A stretch of 64,000 nt of DNA from an uncultured Bacillota bacterium (lineage in GTDB: Bacteria; Bacillota_I; Bacilli_A; RFN20; CAG-288), in contig CASDVP010000003.1 in assembly GCA_949284445.1 (NCBI GenBank), forward strand, positions 1 through 64,000, in the 5' to 3' direction. The translations under genes were made by a program, and so were the position numbers. Every line of letters begins with the position of its first letter. The stretch's first letter is position 1. Below the pieces are notes generated by a model. The model had not been told where the DNA came from. It saw nothing but the letters and a program-made list of their open reading frames with translations, and searched no databases. Shown here in pieces: positions 1 through 9,200 of the stretch.

Positions 1-432
1 CATATCAAAGATATCAAGTGGTATTCAGCGTATTATTTCAGAGACTTGCTACCTAATATTCCAAGCTTACCTACCAACACTTAACTGGAATAACATTAAT
101 CAGTTATAAATCTTTTTAAATATAAGTCTTCGGTTAAAGCTTTGATATTGTTGACAAAAAACAAAATGTCAACTAATTTAAATATCAGTCATGCCTGATG
201 AATTAGAAGATTTCTTCATCGGTCTTATCCTAGTGATAGTTGATGAAATCCCATGTGTAAAATCTCTACCTAGATGGTATTGCTAAAAAGAAGGAAAATA
301 ATAGCCGTTTAGTCATGGAAACTTAGCATACTCGATACCTTATGATGAGCATCCCTATCATCAATCATCAAGAACACTCAGGTCCTACCTTCAAAGAATT
401 AAGATAACTTCATAAAAGAAAATATGAATTAA
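1..432 (+). pseudogene. degenerate DDE transposase remnant
   Basis: No intact gene lies here. Short stretches in shifting + frames resemble a DDE transposase. Near bases 13-110 the translation reads FRDLLPNIPSLPTYQ across one frameshift, similar to the early part of IS4/IS982-type transposases. Around 196-290 one frame reads FFIGLILVIVDEIP, resembling the strand that carries the first catalytic Asp. Several stops interrupt it and the left end is cut by the window. The assignment rests on pattern memory only, so the family is uncertain. Confidence 0.3.
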
Positions 433-459
433 ATGAACATTCTGAAAGGATTAAAACAG

Positions 460-1008
460 ATGAATAAAAAAAGATGCTCATGGTGCAATTTAAATAATCC
501 AAAATATGTAAAATACCATGACGAAGAATGGTGTAAACTGAATTTAGATGAAGACTACTTATATGAAATGCTCTTGTTAGAATGTTTTCAAGCTGGTTTA
601 TCATGGGAATGTATCTTAAATAAAAGAGAGCATTTCAAAAAAGCCTTTGATAATTTTGATCCTAATAAAGTGTCGAAATATGATGAGACTAAAATAAATG
701 AACTCTTAACCGATAAAAATATAATCCGAAACAGATTAAAAATTAAAACTGCGATCACTAATGCCATAATATTTTTAGAGATTGAAAAAGAATACAAGAG
801 TTTTAAAAACTATCTATTGAGTTTTACTGATGAAAATATTATTTATGAGACTGGTAAAACAACGAATGAGTTATCAGATAAAATTTCGGCTGATTTATAT
901 AAAAGAGGGATGAGATTTGTCGGTAGCACAACCATATATTCATATTTACAAGCTATCGGCTTGATAAGCTCACATGATAAAGAGTGTTTTCTTCATATTT
1001 CAAAATAG
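460..1008 (+). CDS. tag: DNA-3-methyladenine glycosylase I
   Basis: This enzyme excises 3-methyladenine from alkylated DNA in base excision repair in the cytoplasm. The 182-residue product has the usual family length. The zinc-binding residues of Tag are all present: Cys6 and His20 near the N-terminus (RCSWC, YHDEEW) and His172 and Cys176 in an H-x3-C at the C-terminus. The AGLSW motif followed by ILNKREHFKKAF matches the family core. The start is placed at ATG 460 because GAAAGGA at 444-450 sits 9 bases upstream. A longer reading from 433 has no such site. It stands alone, with transposon debris upstream and a 270-base gap downstream. Confidence 0.93.
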   Translation: MNKKRCSWCNLNNPKYVKYHDEEWCKLNLDEDYLYEMLLLECFQAGLSWECILNKREHFKKAFDNFDPNKVSKYDETKINELLTDKNIIRNRLKIKTAITNAIIFLEIEKEYKSFKNYLLSFTDENIIYETGKTTNELSDKISADLYKRGMRFVGSTTIYSYLQAIGLISSHDKECFLHISK

Positions 1009-1095
1009 TTTTTCATTTACCAACTTATATTAAGCTATATCACGTCTATATTTTACTGAGGCTTTAAGCCATTAAAAATGTATTTTTTGTGTATC

Positions 1096-1111
1096 GGCAC
1101 TATAAAGTGCC
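1096..1111 (+). terminator. weak hairpin after tag
   Basis: GGCACT ATAA AGTGCC forms a six-base stem, followed by an interrupted T-rich run. It lies about 90 bases after the tag stop and is the best terminator candidate before the GH3 operon. The rest of 1009-1281 is AT-rich; I see no gene there. Confidence 0.4.
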
Positions 1112-1281
1112 AATATTATTTTGTTTTTATAAAAAATACCGCTTACATATTAAGAAAATAGTGACAGTTCACGGGACTTTCTTGTTTATTCCCGTATTAT
1201 CAATTGATTAAAAAAACTCAATAGTAAAAAATAAAAACACCGAAGCTGATGTTTTAACTTTTAGGACGAAAGGAGATTCTT

Positions 1282-4200
1282 ATGAAACTGAAATCGTTTT
1301 GGAAAACCAAAGGCTTCAAAAGTTGGTTTTTTACTACTATTCCTATCACAATCATCGCTTTGACTGTCGGGTCTGTGATGACTGCAAACGACTTCCTCTA
1401 TAACACTGTCGTCCAAGTGTTCGGCGGTGAGAGAAGAAAAGTCAAAAGCGGTGATCCATCTAAATACCAATATTTTGAAGGCGATTATGATTCTAAAAAA
1501 GATGTTTTAAAAGCCGCAAATGAATTGAATGAAGAGATCGTATCAGAAGGTATCACGCTATTAAAGAATGATGACTCTTTACCATTAGCCTCCACATCAA
1601 AAGTAACTGTCTTTGGAAAGAACTCTTCTGATTTAGTCTTAGGCGGTTCCGGTTCTAATGCCACTGGTTCTTCCAACGATGTCAGAACGATCTATAACAG
1701 TTTAGAAGAAGCTGGTTTCACTTATAACCCGGTGATGAAAAGCTTCTATGACGGTTCTAGTTCAGGTGGTGGACGTCCGTCCTCTCCTGATATGAATGCT
1801 ACTACCACTGGTTTGACCGGTTTTCCGACTGGTGAAACACCGCTCAGTTCATATACTGATAAGGTCAAAAATAGTTTTGCTGAATATAGTGATGCCGCTA
1901 TCGTCGTCTTATCCCGTATCGGCGGTGAAGGCTTTGATTTACCTCGCTCAATGTTCTATGACGGAAGCGGATATCAAAATTGGAGCGGTGACAAACTCAT
2001 CCCTGGTGCTAGAAGCAAAGATGATCACTACCTGCAATTAGATCAGAATGAAACTGACATGTTAAATTTAGCATGTGAAAATTTTGATAACGTCATCGTC
2101 GTTTTAAATTCGCCAACTCCATTAGAATTAGGCTTTTTAGATGATCCTTCTCATTATGCTTATCACGAAAATATCAAAGGTGCTGTATGGTTGGGATTAC
2201 CTGGCAATTCGGGTGTTATGGCGCTCGGCAAAGTTTTAAACGGTGAAGTTAATCCATCAGGTAGAACCGTTGATATTTATCCTCGCAATTTTAAAAACGA
2301 TCCGACTTGGAATAACTTCAGCAACAATTTAGTCGCCGATGGCAATCGTTATCAAGATGAAGGAGGCAAGAAAAGAAACGCCTATTTCGTTGATTATGAT
2401 GAAGGTATCTATATCGGTTATCGCTATTATGAAACTAGAGGATATACGGATGGTGAAGATTGGTATGATGATAATGTCATTTATCCGTTCGGATATGGTT
2501 TAAGCTATTCAGATTTCACTTGGGAGATAACTGATGTGTCTCCAGCCACTATCGAAGATCTGCAAGCCGACGATGAGATTCAAATAACTGTCGAAGTCTA
2601 TAATGAAAGCGATAGGCCAGGTAAAGATGTTGTCGAACTCTATTATTCTGCTCCATATACGGATGGTGAAATTGAAAAATCGCATGTCGTTTTAGGTGAT
2701 TTTGCTAAAACTGAGTTGATTCCTGCTCATGATAGCAGAACTGTGACTCTATCTTTAAAAGCTAGAGATATGGCATCATACGATTATAATGATGCTAACA
2801 AAAATGGTTTCAAAGGATACGAATTAGAAGCCGGTGATTACAATCTGTATATCGCCAAAAACTCACATGATTATTCAAACTCTTTAACTTATCACATCGC
2901 TGATGATATCCGTTATGAAACTGATGATGCGACTGGTGAAGAAATCACTAATCTCTTCGATGATGTCAGCTCTAGAATAAACCAATACCTTTCAAGAAGT
3001 GATTGGGAAGGCACTTGGCCTAGCAAACCGACAGCTGAAGAGATGACTTTATCAAAAGCTGATTTAGAGCAACTTGGTTCTTATAAGATCGAAGATGATG
3101 AGAATGATCCTTGGTTTTCATTTGAAACTCCTACTCAAAGTCAAAACGTTTTGTCATATGAAGAGACGGAGATCAAATTATGGAACCTGATCGGTAAAAA
3201 TTACGATGATCCGTTATGGGATCAGTTATTAGATCAATTGACAGTCGGCCAAATGGCTCGTCTCATCCAAATCGGAAACTATCACACAGAAGCTATCGAA
3301 AACATCGACAAACCTTTAACCACTGATCCTGATGGTCCGATGGGATATTCAGTCTTCATGGGTAACCCTTCCGTTTATGACACTTGTTATTATGCTTGTG
3401 AATCTTTAGCTGGTTCTACATGGAACGAGGAATTGATGAAACGCTTTGGTCAGATGATCGGTAATGAATCTATCATCGGTAATGAAAAAGGCGATCAAGT
3501 TCCTTATTCTGGTTGGTATGCACCAGCTGCTAATTTGCATCGTTCACAATTCTCAGGAAGAAACTTCGAATATTATTCTGAAGATCCTGTTCTCTCAGGA
3601 AAATTAGCTTCCGCTGTTATTCAAGGCGCTAAAGAAAAAGGTGTTTACACCTACATGAAGCATTTTGCCTTAAATGAACAAGAGACTAATCGTGATACCT
3701 CTGGCTTAGTCGTCTGGGCTAATGAGCAAGCGATGAGAGAGATGTATTTTGTCCCGTTTGAAGAAGCTGTTAAAGTCGGTGGAACCACAGCTATGATGTC
3801 TTCTTTCACCCGTGTAGGCTTCACTTGGGCTGGTGGAAATTATAATCTTTTGACTAGACTATTAAGAAAAGAATGGGGATTTAAAGGTATGGTCGTCACC
3901 GACTATAACTTAAAAACCTATATGAATCTCGATCAGATGATCAGAGCAGGCGGTGATTTAAACTTATCGCAAAGTAAATATTTGACTGATACGAGTTCTT
4001 CAACCGCCATCACTTGCATCCGTAAATCTTGTAAGAACATCTTATATACAGTCGCTAATTCCAATGCTATGAACGGCTTTGGTGAAGGCGTCAGATATTA
4101 TTATGCACGTCCTATTTGGTTCATCATCATGTGGAGCTGCATAGCTACTATCATCGGTGGTCTTCTAGTTTGGGGTGTCTTCATCTTCATCAGAGTGAAC

Positions 4201-6195
4201 AAGACTAACAGAGCAGCAAGGCTCAGCGGTTTCTATCCAGATGGAAGTCCATATACCAAAGAAAGAGCTAAAAAACTCATCACCTATCGTTTCACCGTAC
4301 CATCTATCGTTTATGGTTGTTTAGCCATACTCCTATTAGCAGGAACTACTTCATTATCTATTTACATGATGGCATCGCCGGATCTGATACCGAGCATCAA
4401 ACCTGTCGCTGATCAATACTTAGGTAATATTTCTATCCTTTATAACCATGCGCCGATCACCACAGATGTCATCGAATTACGCGTCGGTCAAGAAGATCAG
4501 TTCTTCACAGTATCAATCGATTCTTACAACATGTCAGCTGGTGGTTACACGTTAGAAAGCTCTGATATTTCAATATTAGAAATTTCTGAAAGCGGTGAAG
4601 CTATCGCCAAGAAAGCTGGTGAAGTCATCTTGACTGCGACAGCTAAAAATGACAAATCATTGACCACTTCTATCGCAGTTAGAGTCATCGATGATACCAC
4701 ACCTGAAAAAGAAATGCATTCGATCACGGTCATCGGTGGATACGCTGATTATAGTGAAGCCGAAGAAGGAACCATCGTAACATTAAAAGCTGATGCTCGC
4801 GATGATGCTACCTTCACCAGTTGGTCAACTGATGTTCCTGATGTCTGGTTCAATGGTAATATCTTTAAAATGCCTGATTGTGATATCACTATCACCGCTA
4901 ATTACAAATATAAAGAATTCACTTTAACCTTAGAAGGAGCGACCTTCTCTGATGGTTCTACTTCTAAAGATATCGAAGCATTTACAGAAGTCAGTGATAT
5001 CATCCCCGAGCCGAGCACTAACTATTATGATAGCGACGAATTATTAGGCTATCGTGATCCGGAAGGCAATGTTTACTCATTACCATTAGTCATGCCGACT
5101 GAAGATCTAACTCTAAGCCCATATTATCGCATGGCTGGAACTAATCAAACATTAGCTACTGGAACTAGAAATTATGTCACTGGTGCAGTAGGAGCTAAGA
5201 GAGAAGAATTTAACGGCGTCATCTCAACCAGTTACACCATTCCACAAGGTCAAGCAGGTTACTACTTTGACATCATGAATCTGAAAGAAGGAACAGATGG
5301 TTTCTATCTGAATCCTGGTGATACTAGAAACTTGATCTATACCTTCACTAATAAAGGCGATTATGACATCTCCTTCAATTATTCAGTCGAATATGGTTCA
5401 GTCGATGTCACTGTCAAAGCACACTCCTATGAGATCGTCGAGTTTAAGGCGACATTAGCTGATGATCAAGCAGGTATCAGACCATATCACCATCTCACTT
5501 TGAATGCTGATTTAGCCGGCAAAACCGAATTAGTCATCACCGCCTATGAATATGATTATTATCATCTCAATTTAGTCGATGCGACTTTCGAAGATGGCAC
5601 CACATCCAAAACATTAAAAGCCGGTGAAGAAATTCCTGAAGTCATCTTTGATGAAGATAAATTCGATCTGCAAGATTATGAAACTTTAGTCCTGAGAGAT
5701 GAACAAAATCGTGCTGTCACTACTATGCCATACCGCGATGTCACCTTATCTCCTAATAAGCAGATCAACGGCACCAGCTATTATCTAGCGACTAAGATCA
5801 GAAAATATGATGGCGCTAGTGCTAAACGCGATCTCTTAAACGGTGATCAAGCAGTGAGATATACACTCCCTAGCAACAGTTCTGGTTCACTGTTCGATAT
5901 CCAAAACGAGAAGACATCAACTGATGGTTTCTTCATCAACTATCAAGAGACTTTAAAATTATTCTTCCGCTTCCAAAATGATGGTGATTATGAAATCAGT
6001 TTCACTTATTCGGTCGAATATGGTGAAGTCGATGTGACTTTAGCACCGCATGAGACTAAAGATGTCATTCTTGAGATCACTAACAATACAGATACAGGCG
6101 GTTTAAGACCTTATCACCATGTGACGTTGACTCAAGACTTAGCTGGTCAAACCGATCTAGTCATCGCTTGTTTCATCTTAAACACTAATGCATAA
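1282..6195 (+). CDS. giant membrane-anchored, circularly permuted GH3 glycoside hydrolase with Ig-like and tandem C-terminal modules
   Basis: Predicted to cleave beta-linked sugars outside the cell. The 1637 residues run: N-terminal membrane helix (about 13-35); GH3 alpha/beta-sandwich domain first, with probable acid/base Glu216 in GGEGFD; fibronectin-III-like domain (about 430-545, PGKDVVELYY); then the GH3 TIM barrel (about 640-930) with DGPMGY, KHFALNEQE and nucleophile Asp874 in MVVTDY. This permuted order is known from Butyrivibrio and Ruminococcus beta-glucosidases. Two membrane helices (about 946-970 and 1006-1029) follow, separated by a basic loop. Next come a BIG2-like Ig domain (about 1060-1150) and two copies of a roughly 210-residue module (1213-1425 and 1426-1637). 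AAAGGAG precedes ATG 1282. It heads an operon with the two genes downstream. The substrate is unknown. Confidence 0.88.
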   Translation: MKLKSFWKTKGFKSWFFTTIPITIIALTVGSVMTANDFLYNTVVQVFGGERRKVKSGDPSKYQYFEGDYDSKKDVLKAANELNEEIVSEGITLLKNDDSLPLASTSKVTVFGKNSSDLVLGGSGSNATGSSNDVRTIYNSLEEAGFTYNPVMKSFYDGSSSGGGRPSSPDMNATTTGLTGFPTGETPLSSYTDKVKNSFAEYSDAAIVVLSRIGGEGFDLPRSMFYDGSGYQNWSGDKLIPGARSKDDHYLQLDQNETDMLNLACENFDNVIVVLNSPTPLELGFLDDPSHYAYHENIKGAVWLGLPGNSGVMALGKVLNGEVNPSGRTVDIYPRNFKNDPTWNNFSNNLVADGNRYQDEGGKKRNAYFVDYDEGIYIGYRYYETRGYTDGEDWYDDNVIYPFGYGLSYSDFTWEITDVSPATIEDLQADDEIQITVEVYNESDRPGKDVVELYYSAPYTDGEIEKSHVVLGDFAKTELIPAHDSRTVTLSLKARDMASYDYNDANKNGFKGYELEAGDYNLYIAKNSHDYSNSLTYHIADDIRYETDDATGEEITNLFDDVSSRINQYLSRSDWEGTWPSKPTAEEMTLSKADLEQLGSYKIEDDENDPWFSFETPTQSQNVLSYEETEIKLWNLIGKNYDDPLWDQLLDQLTVGQMARLIQIGNYHTEAIENIDKPLTTDPDGPMGYSVFMGNPSVYDTCYYACESLAGSTWNEELMKRFGQMIGNESIIGNEKGDQVPYSGWYAPAANLHRSQFSGRNFEYYSEDPVLSGKLASAVIQGAKEKGVYTYMKHFALNEQETNRDTSGLVVWANEQAMREMYFVPFEEAVKVGGTTAMMSSFTRVGFTWAGGNYNLLTRLLRKEWGFKGMVVTDYNLKTYMNLDQMIRAGGDLNLSQSKYLTDTSSSTAITCIRKSCKNILYTVANSNAMNGFGEGVRYYYARPIWFIIMWSCIATIIGGLLVWGVFIFIRVNKTNRAARLSGFYPDGSPYTKERAKKLITYRFTVPSIVYGCLAILLLAGTTSLSIYMMASPDLIPSIKPVADQYLGNISILYNHAPITTDVIELRVGQEDQFFTVSIDSYNMSAGGYTLESSDISILEISESGEAIAKKAGEVILTATAKNDKSLTTSIAVRVIDDTTPEKEMHSITVIGGYADYSEAEEGTIVTLKADARDDATFTSWSTDVPDVWFNGNIFKMPDCDITITANYKYKEFTLTLEGATFSDGSTSKDIEAFTEVSDIIPEPSTNYYDSDELLGYRDPEGNVYSLPLVMPTEDLTLSPYYRMAGTNQTLATGTRNYVTGAVGAKREEFNGVISTSYTIPQGQAGYYFDIMNLKEGTDGFYLNPGDTRNLIYTFTNKGDYDISFNYSVEYGSVDVTVKAHSYEIVEFKATLADDQAGIRPYHHLTLNADLAGKTELVITAYEYDYYHLNLVDATFEDGTTSKTLKAGEEIPEVIFDEDKFDLQDYETLVLRDEQNRAVTTMPYRDVTLSPNKQINGTSYYLATKIRKYDGASAKRDLLNGDQAVRYTLPSNSSGSLFDIQNEKTSTDGFFINYQETLKLFFRFQNDGDYEISFTYSVEYGEVDVTLAPHETKDVILEITNNTDTGGLRPYHHVTLTQDLAGQTDLVIACFILNTNA

Positions 6196-6206
6196 GGAGG
6201 TGGGAT

Positions 6207-9200
6207 ATGAGTGTACTAAAATCATTATTAGTTCTTTCCTTAGCTGGTCTCTTACCCGGTGGAATGAGATATGCGCCTTCAAGAGAAGGAGCCAAAGAAA
6301 ATTATTATTTCACAAACTATGACACCAAAGCTGAATCCTTAGAAGCAGGTGAAGCTTTAAACAATCAGATCTTAGAAGAAGGTATCACCCTCTTAAAGAA
6401 TGAGGATAACGCTTTACCTATCGTTAGCGGTTCGAAAGTTTCGATATTCGGTAATTTCTCCACTGATCTGATCTATAACGGCGCTGGATCAGGTTCTGGT
6501 TCAGCTGGTACCCAGATCCCTCTTCAAGATGTCTTCGCTAATGCGGGTTTAGAAGTGAATCCCGCCTTAACTTCCTTCTACTCGAATGATAGTTTGTCTC
6601 CGAAACCAGGCAGTTTGACTGGTTACACGATCAATGCTGGTTATAATTTAAAAGAAACACCAGTTTCAACATTAGAGCAAAACGTTTCAACTAGCACTTA
6701 TAACGAATATAACGATGCTGCGTTCATCGTCATCTCTCGTTCCGGTATGGAAGCTGCTGATCTTCCTAAGGGTATGTCAACCGGCTTCACAGGTTCTGGT
6801 TTAAACGGTACTAAAGTCGATGGTGCAAGATATTTTGATGACCACAGTCTTCAACCGACTCAAGCTGAAGCTGATCTCATCCATTATGTCGAGCAATATT
6901 TCGATAAAATAGTAATTCTCTTAAATACCGGTTCTTCGTTTGAAGCCGGATTCTTAGATGATCCTGGTCACTACGCCTACTCACCAAACATAAAAGCTGC
7001 TTTATGGTTCGGCTTCCCTGGAAAAGGTGAAGGCTTAAACGCTTTAGGTAAAATCATCACCGGTGAAGTTAATCCATCCGGTCACACCGTCGATACTTAT
7101 GCCCGTGATTTTAAAAACGATCCGACCTGGCACAACATGCCGACTTATAGTAATAGCCTTGTTAAATACACCAATCTCAACAAGAGCTTAGTCAACTATA
7201 AAGAAGGCATTTATGTCGGTTATAGATATTATGAAACCAGAGGATTCACTGAAGGAGATTCTCCTTATAACAGTGAATCAGATAACGGTCAAAATTCGCT
7301 TCATAACACCACTACTACTTCTTGGGAAAATTGGTATGAGTCCGCAGTCGTTTACCCGCTCGGATATGGTTTAAGCTATACGACTTTTGATTGGAAATTA
7401 GTCAGCACTAGCTTAGAAGAAGATGCTGTCCTAGGGCAGGAAGATGAAGTCACTCTCAATGTAAAAGTCACTAACACCGGCGAAAAAGCTGGTAAAGATG
7501 TCGTTCAACTTTATTACACGGCTCCTTATACAAAAGGTGAGATCGCTAAGGCTCATGTCAATCTAGCCGATTATGTAAAGACTAAAACCTTAGCACCTGG
7601 TGAAAGTCAGACCTTATCTCTTTCCATCAAAGTTCGCGACATGGCATCATACGACTATAACGATGCCAATAACAACGAGTTCATAGGTTATGAATTGGAT
7701 GGTGGGAATTACGTCTTAAAACTTTCTAAAAACGCACATGAACCTGTATTAACAGTCAACTATTCAATACCAGAAGAAGGTTATCAATATAAGACTAGTT
7801 CGACTGGTAAAGAGATTAACAACCTTTTCTCTGACGCTGAAATGCCTAACACCGTCTATCTTTCAAGAGATGATTGGGAAAACACTTTCCCTAAGCAGAT
7901 CACCGCTGAAGAAAGAGTGGCTCCTCAATCAGTCATCGATGAAGTCAATGCTACTTCTAATTCCAATCAGATCCTCGCTAATGATGATCCTAGCGATCCT
8001 TGGTATAGTGAAACTATGCCGACGACCGGTGATAACACCGGCTCAGTCCAACTGACTGATCTATACGGATTAGATTATGATGATCCTTTATGGGAGACCT
8101 ACTTAGATCAATTCGCCGTCGGTGATAAAACGCATTCCGGTATGGCATATACCATTTGGAATGCAGGTTGGTATATCTATGGCATCGACGCTTTAGGATT
8201 TAAAACCACTCACCAAGAGGATGGCCCTTCCGGATTAGATGGTCGTCATGAAGGCGGCACTTATACTAACTTCGCTTCTGAAACTGTTTTAGCTTCCACG
8301 TATAATAAAGATTTAGCCTATCAAAAAGGTCTCATCATCGGTAACCAAGGCCTCTTCGGTAATAACATGAGTGTCTCTGGTTTATACGCTCCTAGTGTCA
8401 ACTTACACCGTTCTCAATTCGGCGGTAGAAACTTTGAATACTATTCCGAAGATCCTTATATCTCAGGTGAGATGGCTGGTCATATCATCAAAGGCTGCAA
8501 TGAGAAAGGTATGATCACTTTCTTGAAACACTTCGCAGTCAACGAACAGGAATCCAATCGTGAAAACTTACTGACCTGGGCTAACGAACAATCCATCCGT
8601 GAACTCTATCTAAAACCATTCCAAATCTGCGTTGAAGAATATAACACCCATGGCATCATGTCCGCTCTTAACAACTTAGGAGCTACATGGGTCGGCGGTA
8701 ATTATAACTTGTTAACGACTCTCTTACGTGAAGAATGGGGCTTTGAAGGTATGGTCATCACTGACTATATCCAAGGCCGTGCACAATTAAACGGCAACTT
8801 AGCTATCAGAGCCGGTGGAGATATCCTCTTAGCTACTAGCGGCAGTCAACAAAACCCAGTCGGTTTAGATTCTGCTACTACTGTCGCTTCCTTGAGAAGA
8901 GCGATGCATAACATCTGTTACACCACGGTGAATTACACCGCTATCTACAATAACAGCATTGAAAATATCTTAGGTCAATATCAAGGCACTAACCTCACAC
9001 CTGCTATCGCTGGTTATGATTATGAAGCTGAGATCAACACTTGCTTGACTAATGATGGGAGCGATAGCAAACGAGTTGTCAAATACGAACTCAAAGATGG
9101 TGAACAATTACCAGAAGGTTTAAAACTGAGCTCCGATGGTATCATCACCGGTGTCCCAGCAGCTAATTATCAGAGCTACACTTTCACGGTCGTCGCTTCT

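Noticed and set aside
1261-2041. Small open frames on both strands inside the GH3 genes
   Set aside because: They lie inside a long gene with clear domain homology and have no binding site of their own.
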